Source of the DNA: Nonlabens ulvanivorans
Lineage (GTDB): Bacteria > Bacteroidota > Bacteroidia > Flavobacteriales > Flavobacteriaceae
Reading direction: 5' to 3'
DNA length: 64,000 nt
NCBI RefSeq assembly: GCF_000755285.1
Contig: NZ_BBMK01000009.1
Coordinates: forward strand, 32,583 to 96,582
The notes under the pieces were generated by a model. That model worked only from the letters and a program-made list of their open reading frames with translations. It did not search any database and was not told the DNA's origin. This document shows positions 52,085 to 60,973 of the stretch, piece after piece (the stretch's first letter is position 1; each line of letters opens with the position of its first letter). A program made the translations under genes and the position numbers.

Positions 52085-53218
52085 TTAATTGCCCAACAAT
52101 GGAGCATTGGCATTTCCTGAACTACAGACACACGCTGCACCTGTTTGAAAATTAATAGTAACTACCTCTCGATCACATGTAGTGTCATTAGGCGCTGGTA
52201 AACAAATCTCGTACTCAAAAACAACATCTCCTATAAATCCAGGACTCGGTGTATATGTATAATCACCATTGCTTGAAAAAGTAAAACTTTCTCCCGACGG
52301 ATCTGGTGGAGAGATCACTGAAAATGTAGAACCTACTGGACTGCTACTATCCTTTACCGTTCCATTAAAGGTGTCGTTTCTACATCCTTCTTCATTTTTT
52401 GATGATGCATATCGTTGTAAAATCAACATTTTACCATCTCCATGATCATTTGAAGATGCTGTGAAATCAACTCTTGTAATTACTGAACCGACAGGAGCTA
52501 AATCCTCTAAAGTAAAAATTGCAATTCCAATCGTTCCATTATTATGAACTACACGACCAGAGTTCCAATAATCGACACCTCCTGGAGGAGCATTAAATAA
52601 AGGACCACTTTGATTAGTATTAGGTAATACAAACGTATCCCCTAAAAAAACCTCAGGACCACCACCGGAAGGTTCTCCATAAAACGAAATGTAAAAGCAG
52701 TTGTTAGCATTACGCTCAGTTATTGCAATTATCCCACCTTCATTTGACGGTATACCTGGACTATACCTTAAAGTTTGAATTTGTGAGTCTGTAGTTGCTA
52801 CAGCAGCAAAATCAGTACATATATCATCACCATTATGATTTGAAGTAAAATAATGCGTTAAATCTCTATCTTGAAATGATTTCAGAGCATCATCATTCCA
52901 ATCGACGTTAGAACTATTATTGTTGATTATTACATTTCCATGTCTTATCTCATTTCTACCATGCCCATCTGGCCCTAAACGAGTTAATTCATAAGCAGAA
53001 GGAACGGCCATTATATCATAAACCTCAGTGCCAATAGTTATTGATTCTAAAGTAGCTGGCTGATTATTATTAGCCTGAACATCCAACCATTGAAAAGTTA
53101 CGTCAGTGCGTATAGAATTTGCTTGGGACTGACTTAAGGCACTAATGGCAAAAGAAAAAAATAAAGCAATTGTAAAAAACAACTCTAAATTAAGTCTACA
53201 AAAAAAGTTTAATCTCAT
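52085..53218 (-). CDS. Secreted protein with an Ig-like/cadherin-like C-terminal domain
   Basis: 377 residues. Signal peptide (ending ISALSQSQ). A unique beta-rich N-terminal two-thirds (FQWLDVQANNNQPATLESITIG, VEVYDIMAVPSAYE) is followed by a domain with SSNGDYTYTPSPGFIGDVVFEYEIC, the signature of tandem-type bacterial Ig/cadherin modules. It ends abruptly in CVCSSGNANAPLLGN with no sorting domain, so another anchoring route or a lost end is possible. It is first of a pair with 51354. No function is assignable. Confidence 0.68.
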   Translation of the reverse strand: MRLNFFCRLNLELFFTIALFFSFAISALSQSQANSIRTDVTFQWLDVQANNNQPATLESITIGTEVYDIMAVPSAYELTRLGPDGHGRNEIRHGNVIINNNSSNVDWNDDALKSFQDRDLTHYFTSNHNGDDICTDFAAVATTDSQIQTLRYSPGIPSNEGGIIAITERNANNCFYISFYGEPSGGGPEVFLGDTFVLPNTNQSGPLFNAPPGGVDYWNSGRVVHNNGTIGIAIFTLEDLAPVGSVITRVDFTASSNDHGDGKMLILQRYASSKNEEGCRNDTFNGTVKDSSSPVGSTFSVISPPDPSGESFTFSSNGDYTYTPSPGFIGDVVFEYEICLPAPNDTTCDREVVTINFQTGAACVCSSGNANAPLLGN

Positions 53219-53402
53219 GAATACCTTAAATTGGGACTACAATATTAAAGTAGTAAACTAACTTACTGGTTAAATGTATCTCAGTAAGTTAAAATACTCC
53301 ATAAATTGACCGCAATTAACGATTAAAGTTGACAACACTAGGTTATTCAACCCATTAGATAAATAACATGAAGATGATCGAAAAGAATAAAAACCTAATA
53401 AA

Positions 53403-54410
53403 CTACCATTTGATCACAGCACTAGCCCATGTAAATCCACTACCAAAGGCTGCTAATACAACCGTATCACCTTCCTTAACCTTACCTTCTTCCCATGCCT
53501 CACATAAAGCGATAGGAATGGAAGCCGCAGTGGTATTACCATATCTCTGGATGTTATTGTAAACCTGATCGTCTGATAACTGAAATTTCTTTTGAATAAA
53601 TTGAGAAATACGCAAGTTCGCTTGGTGTGGAACTAGCATATCTATATCACTCACCTCAAGATTGTTTGCCTTTAAACCTTCCATAATCACCTCGCTAAAA
53701 CGTACAACTGCATTTTTAAACACAAATTGACCGTTCATATATGGATAGTAAGGAATATCTTCTTGTGGGTTTTCTTCAATTAATTGAGGTACCCAATGGT
53801 TAGTAGATGGACCTTTAAGCGATAACTCTAGAGCATGTTTACCTTCACTATGTAAATGTGTAGAAAGAATTCCGTGACCATCCACTTCACTTCTTGAAAG
53901 AACTGCAGCTCCTGCACCATCACCAAAAATCACTGACACAGATCTACCGCGAGTGGTAAAATCTAATCCACCACTATGATTCTCTGATCCTATCACGAGT
54001 ACATTTTTATACATACCGGTTTTAATAAATTGATCTGCAACTGACAGAGCATATACAAAACCACTACATTGGTTGCGCACGTCAATTGCCGGACAGGTAT
54101 GAATATCCATCAATTCCTGAACTTGTACACCACAACCAGGGAAATAATAATCTGGCGATAAGGTGGCAAACACGATCATATCGATGTCTTCTTTTGAGAT
54201 TTTAGCACGTTCTAGTGCCATTTCTGCAGCTTTAACACCCATGACAGCAGTAGAATTTCCGTCACCTTTTTTAATATGACGTCTTTCCTTAATACCAGTG
54301 CGTTCCTGAATCCAGGCGTCGTTAGTATCCATTAATTTGGAAAGGTCATCGTTAGTAACTATATTTTCTGGGACATATTTTCCCATTCCGGTAATGCGAG
54401 AAGTATACAT
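53403..54410 (-). CDS. fabH: Beta-ketoacyl-ACP synthase III
   Basis: Starts fatty-acid elongation by condensing an acyl-CoA with malonyl-ACP. 335 residues in one frame. The catalytic triad is readable: Cys 115 in VRNQCSGFVYAL, His in LVPHQANLRI and Asn in RYGNTTAASIP. The ending FGSGFTWASAVIKW is typical. The gene is not with plsX/rpmF, and the family has several paralogues in flavobacteria. Nothing odd in the sequence. Confidence 0.95.
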   Translation of the reverse strand: MYTSRITGMGKYVPENIVTNDDLSKLMDTNDAWIQERTGIKERRHIKKGDGNSTAVMGVKAAEMALERAKISKEDIDMIVFATLSPDYYFPGCGVQVQELMDIHTCPAIDVRNQCSGFVYALSVADQFIKTGMYKNVLVIGSENHSGGLDFTTRGRSVSVIFGDGAGAAVLSRSEVDGHGILSTHLHSEGKHALELSLKGPSTNHWVPQLIEENPQEDIPYYPYMNGQFVFKNAVVRFSEVIMEGLKANNLEVSDIDMLVPHQANLRISQFIQKKFQLSDDQVYNNIQRYGNTTAASIPIALCEAWEEGKVKEGDTVVLAAFGSGFTWASAVIKW

Positions 54411-54413
54411 ATT

Positions 54414-54421
54414 TATCTTTG
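54414..54421 (+). promoter_or_regulatory. Candidate -7 box TATCTTTG for alkB
   Basis: Exact TAnnTTTG on the plus strand, 65 bases before the alkB ATG. It lies just outside the fabH start. Confidence 0.4.
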
Positions 54422-54485
54422 TAAGGGTCGCAAGATAAGACCTACTCTACATAAGGTACTAGAAGTTTTCCTTAATTTAATATGC

Positions 54486-55090
54486 ATGCATAACAATTTG
54501 TTCCCATCAGATTTTCCGGATATACCAGATGCTCAAGTGCATTATGATGGTAATTTTTACGCTTTCGCGGAAGCGCAACAACTACTATCCAAATTATTTA
54601 AAGAAACACCATGGAGACAAAATAAGATTACGGTCTATGGTAAAGAACACGACGAACCTAGACTAACGCAACTCTATGGCGATCCAGAAATAAAATATGG
54701 ATACAGCAATATCTCTTATAATGCATTACCATGGACGGAAACATTACAAAAAATTAAACAAGATGTTGAAAAAGCTACAGGAGCAACTTTTAATATATGT
54801 CTAATCAACAGGTATAGAGATGGGCAAGACTCCAACGGCTGGCACGCAGATAATGAAAAAGAACTAGGCATTAATCCCATAATCGCATCTATAAGCCTAG
54901 GACAGGAACGTTTTTTTCATTTAAAACATCATCATGAAAAGGACTGGCGGTTTAAATTTCTACTAGAACATGGTAGTTTATTAACCATGGCTGGTCAAAC
55001 GCAACACACTTATAAACATCAAATTGCTAAAACCAAAAAACAATTGGTGAACGTATCAACCTTACTTTTAGGAAAATTGTTAAACCATAG
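54486..55090 (+). CDS. AlkB-like 2-oxoglutarate/Fe(II) dioxygenase (frameshifted at the end)
   Basis: Removes alkyl groups from damaged DNA or RNA bases. About 202 residues. The iron ligands are H120-x-D122 in NGWHADNE and a distal His in QHTYKHQIAKT. The C-terminal GERINLTFRKIV, with the 2-oxoglutarate Arg, is reached only after restoring one A in the tract 55035-55040; as written the frame runs on to 55106 with a spurious tail. A variant palindrome (54560-54575) encodes YAFAEAQ. The resemblance is to the AlkB-homologue 2/3 type. Confidence 0.9.
54560..54575. repeat. Palindrome variant CGCTTTCGCGGAAGCG, inside alkB
   Basis: One mismatch, encoding Ala-Phe-Ala-Glu-Ala, the common phase. Confidence 0.9.
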
Positions 55091-55162
55091 TTTAGATAAG
55101 TGTTAACGTTAAGTAATACATAGTGATTGTAAATTGTTACTTTATTTTACGACTATATAATT

Positions 55163-55459
55163 ATGGCAAGAGCAAAAGAAATATTACAAGACCTAGATGA
55201 AAGAGCAATAGACCGTATTATAGAAATGGGCTGGGAAGATCGTACACCATTTGATGCTATCGAGGCACAGTTTGGCGTTACAGAAAGTCAAGTAATTAAA
55301 ATCATGCGTAACCAGATGAAGGAAAGTAGTTTCCGTATGTGGAGAGCTCGTGTTCAAGGTCGATCTACAAAACATGTCGCACAACGTGATCCAGAGATGG
55401 ATCGTTTCCGTTGCTCTAGACAACGTCATATATCAAATAATAAAGTATCAAAACGATAA
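55163..55459 (+). CDS. TIGR03643/DUF2805 family protein
   Basis: 98 residues, basic. IDRIIEMGWEDRTPFDAI, then FGVTESQVIKIMRNQMK and FRMWRARVQGRSTKH match TIGR03643, a small family of unknown function with a helix-turn-helix-like middle. It may bind nucleic acid; this is inference from the fold-like pattern and basic charge. It has its own terminator. Confidence 0.88.
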   Translation: MARAKEILQDLDERAIDRIIEMGWEDRTPFDAIEAQFGVTESQVIKIMRNQMKESSFRMWRARVQGRSTKHVAQRDPEMDRFRCSRQRHISNNKVSKR

Positions 55460-55480
55460 GTTTAATTCTTTATAATTTAA

Positions 55481-55511
55481 AAAAGGAGCAAACTTAGTTT
55501 GCTCCTTTTTT
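55481..55511 (+). terminator. Hairpin terminator after the TIGR03643 gene
   Basis: Perfect stem AAAAAGGAGCAAACT/AGTTTGCTCCTTTTT, followed by T6, 22 bases past the stop. Confidence 0.9.
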
Positions 55512-55589
55512 AATGACAACTTTTTTCAACACGTTTATTTTCAGAAAATTATTAAAATAAGTTGTAACAAATTAGTGTTATAAGATACT

Positions 55590-55611
55590 TATTTAGAAAT
55601 TTGTCTAAATA
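55590..55611 (+). promoter_or_regulatory. Inverted-repeat operator candidate for the ArsR/SdpR repressor
   Basis: Half-sites TATTTAGA and TCTAAATA separated by AATTTG form a perfect 22-bp inverted repeat, ten bases before the GTG start at 55621. A near-consensus -7 box (GAAATTTG, 55596-55603) lies inside it, so a bound dimer would block transcription. Autorepression is known for SdpR. Confidence 0.6.
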
Positions 55612-55620
55612 CCTAATTAA

Positions 55621-55875
55621 GTGAACAGCCTTTTTAAAGCATTAAATGATCATACCAGAAGAGCCATTCTTGAGCTTCTCAAAGAAAACGACCTCAACGC
55701 TGGAGAAATAGCAAATCATTTTCATATTTCTAAACCTAGCATATCGCATCATCTTGATTTATTAAAGCAAGCTGGTTTAGTAACGGCTATAAAAAATGGG
55801 CAGTACATCACCTACTCTATTAACACTACAGTTATGGATGAGTTAGTTCAATGGATTATGAAACTTAAAGACTAA
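55621..55875 (+). CDS. sdpR: ArsR-family autorepressor, SdpR-like
   Basis: 84 residues from GTG 55621. It is a short winged-helix ArsR protein: LFKALNDHTRRAILELLKENDL, recognition helix in AGEIANHFHISKPSISHHLDLLKQAGLV, and the wing AIKNGQYITYSI. There is no metal-binding Cys pair, as in SdpR. It precedes an SdpI-like gene by four bases and follows the inverted repeat at 55590. This arrangement matches the B. subtilis sdpRI immunity operon; the rest of that system (sdpABC) is absent, as in most bacteria. Confidence 0.85.
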   Translation: MNSLFKALNDHTRRAILELLKENDLNAGEIANHFHISKPSISHHLDLLKQAGLVTAIKNGQYITYSINTTVMDELVQWIMKLKD

Positions 55876-55879
55876 AAAA

Positions 55880-56533
55880 ATGAGAAATTCATCTTTACAA
55901 GAAACGGTTATTATCATCCTTACTCTTATACCATTTATATATTTAGGGTTCGTTTACAGTAGTTTACCGGACACATTACCGATGCATTGGAATGCAAAAG
56001 GCGAGATAGATCGCATGGGCAGTAAACAAGAGTTGTGGTTAATACCCATCTTACTTACTGGATTGATGTATGTTATTTTAAAATATGTTCCTAAACTAGA
56101 TCCAAAAGGTCAAATTAAAAAAATGGGTAATAAATTTGGCCATTTAAGAGTTGCCATCACTTTATTTCAGACTGTACTTGCAGTAGGTATTATATATATG
56201 TCTACCACTTATAAGGATGGTGATACCAGTTCACCTACGTGGATTTTTATGATTATAGGATTATTATTTATTGTGCTAGGGAATTACATGCCAGCTATGA
56301 AACCTAACTATTTTGTAGGCATAAGAACACCATGGACGCTTGAAAATGAGAATGTATGGCGCAAGACACATCGTGTAGGTGCTATTTTATTTATTACATC
56401 TGGTATTATAATATTAATCACATCATTGCTATTTGATATGCAAATCGCTTTCTATGCAACCATTGGCACAGCATTTGCCATAGTAGCATGGACCTTTATT
56501 TATAGTTACACACTTTATAAAAAACTACAGTAA
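55880..56533 (+). CDS. sdpI: SdpI-family membrane protein
   Basis: 217 residues with six membrane segments, SdpI/DUF1648 family. YSSLPDTLPMHWNAKGEIDRMG is the family's first-loop motif, and NYFVGIRTPWTLENENVWRKTHRVGA is the SdpI signature. In B. subtilis SdpI gives immunity to the SDP toxin and sequesters SdpR. Here an immunity or a membrane-stress role is possible but not shown. It is in an operon with sdpR and, two bases on, a hydrolase. Confidence 0.88.
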   Translation: MRNSSLQETVIIILTLIPFIYLGFVYSSLPDTLPMHWNAKGEIDRMGSKQELWLIPILLTGLMYVILKYVPKLDPKGQIKKMGNKFGHLRVAITLFQTVLAVGIIYMSTTYKDGDTSSPTWIFMIIGLLFIVLGNYMPAMKPNYFVGIRTPWTLENENVWRKTHRVGAILFITSGIIILITSLLFDMQIAFYATIGTAFAIVAWTFIYSYTLYKKLQ

Positions 56534-56535
56534 TC

Positions 56536-57484
56536 ATGAAAAAACAATCATTTTATTCGCGCTACTTCCTCTAATAGGTTTTTCACAAAACCTATTTAAT
56601 AAAGGCAATAAAGAGGCAGAAAAAGATCCTACAGAATTAAACATTACAGAAAATGTTCAAGGAACACTATGGTTACCAGATGGTGTATCTAATCCACCAC
56701 TAGTGATCATGTTAACTGGTAGTGGCCCAAATGATAGAGATGGTAATAGTGTGATGACTAAAAATGATAGTCATAAACAACTCGCTCTTGCTTTAAAAAA
56801 GGAAGGCATTGCCACCTATCGATATGACAAGCGAGTAGTAACACAAATGAAAAAGAAAAAAGTAGATCCTAATACTAGCTTTGACGATTTTATCACTGAT
56901 GCACGTGATATCGTTGCATATTTTGAGAAAGACAAACGCTTTTCAAAGATTTACATCGCCGGTCATAGTCAAGGTTCATTAGTAGCATGCTAGCCGTTAA
57001 TAAAAATATAGACGGGTTTATTTCACTAGCTGGTGCCGGAGAAGTTATTGATAACGTAATTGTCTCTCAAATAGCAGCACAAAGTCCCGGATTGGATACC
57101 ATCGCGAGAACTACTTTTGATAAAATGCGTGCTCAAGAAGAAATTGTAGAAGATGTAAATCCTTATCTGATGCAATTACAAGGTCCGCAAATGCAACCAT
57201 TTATGGAGTCCTGGATGGCGTATGATCCAGCAATAGAAATCGCAAAATTAAGAACACCTATTTTGATTATTAATGGAGATCGTGATTTTCAAGTATCTAT
57301 AGAACAAGCAAAAATACTTCACACAGCAGCACCTTCTAGTCAATTAGAAATCATTGAAGGATTGAATCATGTACTTAAAAAGGTAGGCAAAGATGACATC
57401 GAAGCGGCAAAAAGTTATACCGATGTAAACTTCCCTATTCATCCTGTTTTAATAGAAAAAATGGTCGCTTTTATTAAGGAGTGA
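56536..57484 (+). CDS. Secreted alpha/beta-hydrolase (two frameshifts)
   Basis: About 317 residues. ATG 56536 with one restored A (tract 56539-56544) gives the signal peptide MKKTIILFALLPLIGFSQ. It continues ENVQGTLWLPDGVSNPPLVIMLTGSGPNDRDGN, typical of secreted BAAT/Abhydrolase-type esterases. The nucleophile is in GHSQGSLVAMLAVNK, split by a lost A near 56988. The acid is likely in INGDRDFQVS and the His in GLNHVLKK. It is the third gene of the sdpRI operon, two bases after sdpI. The substrate is unknown. Confidence 0.85.
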
Positions 57485-57498
57485 TTTCTTTAATTCTA

Positions 57499-57514
57499 AG
57501 CTTCCGCGAAAGCG
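57499..57514. repeat. Palindrome variant AGCTTCCGCGAAAGCG, intergenic
   Basis: Two mismatches to the 16-mer; the right half is intact. It lies 15 bases past the hydrolase stop and 62 before the DUF819 gene. Confidence 0.8.
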
Positions 57515-57575
57515 TGATTTCAACTACACAATATATATAAAGTCGTATTTTGCAATCATTTACAAAATAGACTTT

Positions 57576-58904
57576 ATGATTTTTCAAGAGATAGTAGAAA
57601 AGGCCATCGACACAACTCCTTTCATCACTAAAGACACCATCGTTTTTGGTTTATTGATGATATGTCTCGCATTGGTATTTTATTCTTCTTCTTTAAAAAA
57701 AGGCTTTTGGGCAGGATTTTACAAGATTGTTCCAGCTTTATTGATGTGTTATTTATTACCTTCTATCTTAAGCTCCCTGGGAATTATTGCTCCAGAATGG
57801 ACTACTATAGCTGAGGATGGTACGGTTACCGAGAATAGCTCATCTTTATATTACATGGCGTCGCGTTATTTATTACCTGCCGCACTAGTGTTGATGACCT
57901 TATCTATAGACTTAAAGGCCGTATTTAATCTAGGTCCTAAGGCACTTGTTATGTTTCTTACAGGAACGATAGGAATTGTTATCGGTGGACCTATCGCTAT
58001 TTTAGTTATTGGCTCATTTTCTCCGGAGACAGTCGGTGGCGAAGGTTTTGACGCAGTATGGCGTGGACTTTCTACTCTTGCTGGTAGTTGGATAGGTGGT
58101 GGTGCAAATCAGACAGCCATGCTTGAAGTATATGAATTTAATCAAGCCAAATATGGTGGTATGGTACTGGTAGACATTGTGGTTGCAAACTTATGGATGG
58201 GTATTCTACTTTTTGGGGATAGGTAAAGCTGCAAAAATAGATCGATGGTTTGGTGCGGACAGTCGCGCGATAGAAGATCTAAAAAACGAGTGTCGGACTA
58301 TACCGCAAGCGTTAAACGAGAAGCTACTTTTACAGATACGATGGTGATGTTAGGTATTGGCTTTGGAGCTGTCGCCATAGCTCACTTTGGAGCAAATTAT
58401 TTATCTGATTTAATGAGTAGCATGGATGGGATTTCTAATAATATTTATTTAAGTTTTTTAACCAGTCAATTCTTTTGGATGATCTCCATAGCGACAATGA
58501 TAGGAATCTTGTTATCATTTACACCAGCAAAGAGCTATGAAGGTACTGGCGCTAGTAGTATAGGAAGTATTTTTATTTATGTACTGGTAGCGACCATAGG
58601 AATGAAAATGGATTTAACGCAAATCGTAGAAAACCCTTTATTGATATTAGTTGGGATCGTATGGATGGCTATCCACGCTGGATTATTAATCCTTATGGCA
58701 AAACTTATTAAAGCTCCATATTTTTTCCTTGCCGTAGGATCACAGGCCAATGTAGGTGGTGCAGCCAGCGCTCCTATCGTTGCTGCCGAGTTTCATCCAT
58801 CACTGACTAGTGTCGGTGTATTACTAGCCGTTTTTGGCTATGTAGTCGGTACTATAGGTGCTATAGCCTGTACAGTATTAATGCAAATTGTAGCAACATC
58901 TTAA
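57576..58904 (+). CDS. DUF819 family membrane protein (two frameshifts)
   Basis: About 443 residues with 10-12 membrane segments, DUF819 (YjcL-like). Marks are LSSLGIIAPEW, SRYLLPAALVLMTLSIDLKAVFNLGPKAL, TLAGSWIGGGANQTAMLE and, near the end, VGSQANVGGAASAPIVAAEF. Breaks: an extra G at 58215-58218 (LFGIGKAAKIDRWFG) and a lost A at 58281-58286 (DLKKRVSDYTASV). They cancel, so both ends share one frame. The fold may be transporter-like, but no substrate is known. Confidence 0.87.
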
Positions 58905-58985
58905 AGATATTCTCTTAACTATTTCAAATGACTTTATGGTATAATTCAAACTTATATATCATATTTGCAGCCCAATAAAAAGCAC

Positions 58986-59698
58986 ATGAAAAACATATTT
59001 ATAGTCTTAATTACATTATTCATTTTAACTTCTTGCAGCGAGGAAAAAAGAGGTAACATGATTGTTAACGGTACCGTAGATGGACTTAAGATTGGTAAAT
59101 TATATTTACAGCAATTACAAGACACCACATTAGTAAATGTAGACTCGGTCATTGTTGATGGCGAGGCGCCTTTTCAAATGAGTGTGACTATAGATGAGCC
59201 ACAGTTAATGTATCTATATCTAGATAAAAAAGATGGAACTATCTATGACGATAGACTGACCTTTTTTGCAGAAGATACTATCATCACTATAAATACATCG
59301 CTTGATAAATTTGAAACTGGTGCAGTTGTTTCAGGCTCAAAAAATCAAGAATTGTATAATGAGTTTAATGACATCAACAAGCAACTATCAGAACGATATA
59401 CTGATCTTTTTAAACGCAGTATGAATTTAAGTCAAGCAGATGTAAGAGATCAAGTCTCTATCAATGCACTGTCTAATGACATTAATAAGCACTTAAAGAG
59501 AAAGGTAGGATATGCTTTAAACTTTGCGATGCGCAATAAGGATTATGAAATAGCACCATTTATACTATTAAAAGAAGGCTATGAAGCAAATCCAGTATAC
59601 CTAGATAGTGCTTATAACATGATGCCAAAAAAATTCAGAGCAGTCGTTATGGAAAACAACTGTCTGAATTTATTAAAGAAAGAAAAGAGGAATTATAA
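58986..59698 (+). CDS. DUF4369 lipoprotein without a thioredoxin domain (frameshifted)
   Basis: About 238 residues. Lipoprotein signal from ATG 58986 (MKNIFIVLITLFILTSC). The DUF4369 domain shows at MIVNGTVDGLKIGKLYLQQLQDTTLVNVDSV and the following PQLMYLYLD. A helical segment follows. Near 59635 a T is lost; restored, the end is PKKFQSSRYGKQLSEFIKERKEEL and the stop is at 59696-59698. Many DUF4369 proteins carry an AhpC/TSA thioredoxin domain after this; here it is absent. The stop overlaps the 3' end of the 88-residue gene at 59693. Confidence 0.83.
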
Positions 59699-59959
59699 TT
59701 TATTGATGCGCTCAATAAGTTCTCCTCCTTTAGTTTCAAGGTCTTTACGCACACTCTTTAAGTGAGCTTTACGGTTATCAACACTTTTGTCGTTAACTTT
59801 TGCGATTAACTCATCAAATACAACAATACTATCATCTACAATTGCTTCTGTAGATTTTACATCTGCATCTGGGTTAGCATCTTGTTGAATTAATGCTGCG
59901 TCTATAATATCTCCTATTACAAAGTTGATATCTTGTTTAAGGTCTCTAATACTTGCCAT
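59693..59959 (-). CDS. Small conserved-looking protein of unknown function
   Basis: 88 residues, highly helical and charged: MASIRDLKQDINFVIGDIIDAALIQQ, then DSIVVFDELIAKVND and RKDLETKGGELIERINKL. No signal peptide and no motif known to me. It is alone on the minus strand between the DUF4369 gene and manA (39 bases after the manA stop). A short -like structural or regulatory protein is possible; no function can be given. Confidence 0.65.
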   Translation of the reverse strand: MASIRDLKQDINFVIGDIIDAALIQQDANPDADVKSTEAIVDDSIVVFDELIAKVNDKSVDNRKAHLKSVRKDLETKGGELIERINKL

Positions 59960-59998
59960 GGTAAATTATTTTGTGCAAAAATACGCCAAAATTAAACG

Positions 59999-60973
59999 CT
60001 ATAGATGAACGCTAAGTAATTTTGCTTCATTACTCGATTTCACTAATACATAAGGTACTGCCGCTGGTATTAAAATTGTTTGTGCCGACTCTAATTTATG
60101 ATTTACACCATTACACAAAACATAGCAGGATTCTCCTATATTCATTAATACCATAAAGCTTTGGTGAGCATTTACAGCGATACGTTTACAGCCTTTAAAG
60201 AAAAGGTAATCTGTTGTAAAATATTGATTAGTCGCTAGGTTTTGATCTCCATGTTGTGCCGGATTATAATCAATTACATGATCATGAGACTCTTGATAAT
60301 CACTTACCTCGATAGAGTCTTTTATATGTAAGTCTCTGGCATTTCCTAGATGATCTTTTCTGTCAAAATCATAAACCCTATATGTGATATCGCTGGATTG
60401 TTGAATTTCAGCTAGGGTAATACCAGCTCCTATAGCATGTATTAAACCTGGTTTAATAAAAAAAGAGTCGCCTTCCGTCACCTCGATTTGATTAAATAAA
60501 TCCATCACGGTGTTTTCAGTTATCGCTTTCGCGAAAGCGTCTTTATTACTTTCTTCCTTGAATCCTAAAATAAGTCGTGAGTCTGGTTGCGCATCCATGA
60601 TATACCACATTTCAGTCTTTCCAAAACTATTATGCTTTTTCATAGCCACCGCATCATCTGGATGTACCTGAATCGATAAATCCTGTGCTGCGTTGATATA
60701 TTTGATAAGTAGTGGAAACTGTTTGCCGTGTAGTTCAATCACCTTTTTACCCAGTAAGTCTTGCGGAAATTTTTCTATCAACTCATTAAGATCAAGACCG
60801 CTGTAGGCACCAGTATTAATGACGCTTACGTCATTTTCAACGACTGAAATCTCCCAGCTCTCACCTAGTTGTGGTATGGGCGGCTCTATATTTTTTATTT
60901 TATTGAGCTCTTCGCCACCCCCCCATATTTTATCTTTTAAAATAGGCTCGAAACTTAACGGGTATAATTTCAT
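59999..60973 (-). CDS. manA: Class I mannose-6-phosphate isomerase
   Basis: Interconverts mannose-6-phosphate and fructose-6-phosphate; supplies GDP-mannose and similar sugars. 324 residues. Zinc ligands are in SIQVHPDDAVAMKK and GKTEMWYIMD. FFIKPGLIHAIGAGITLAEIQQSSDITYRVYDFDRKD is the family signature (given here in parts for length). The start KIWGGGEEL has one Gly more than usual (family: IWGG-x-x-L) at the seven-G tract 60918-60924. A palindrome (60524-60539) encodes DAFAKAI. It overlaps the queD stop by one base. Confidence 0.93.
   Translation of the reverse strand: MKLYPLSFEPILKDKIWGGGEELNKIKNIEPPIPQLGESWEISVVENDVSVINTGAYSGLDLNELIEKFPQDLLGKKVIELHGKQFPLLIKYINAAQDLSIQVHPDDAVAMKKHNSFGKTEMWYIMDAQPDSRLILGFKEESNKDAFAKAITENTVMDLFNQIEVTEGDSFFIKPGLIHAIGAGITLAEIQQSSDITYRVYDFDRKDHLGNARDLHIKDSIEVSDYQESHDHVIDYNPAQHGDQNLATNQYFTTDYLFFKGCKRIAVNAHQSFMVLMNIGESCYVLCNGVNHKLESAQTILIPAAVPYVLVKSSNEAKLLSVHL
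60524..60539. repeat. Palindrome CGCTTTCGCGAAAGCG, perfect, inside manA
   Basis: Encodes Ala-Phe-Ala-Lys-Ala in a loop/helix of manA, the common phase. Confidence 0.95.
60918..60924 (-). repeat. Seven-G tract in manA (coding strand)
   Basis: TGG GGG GGT GGC in frame: IWGGG where the family has IWGG. Confidence 0.87.
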
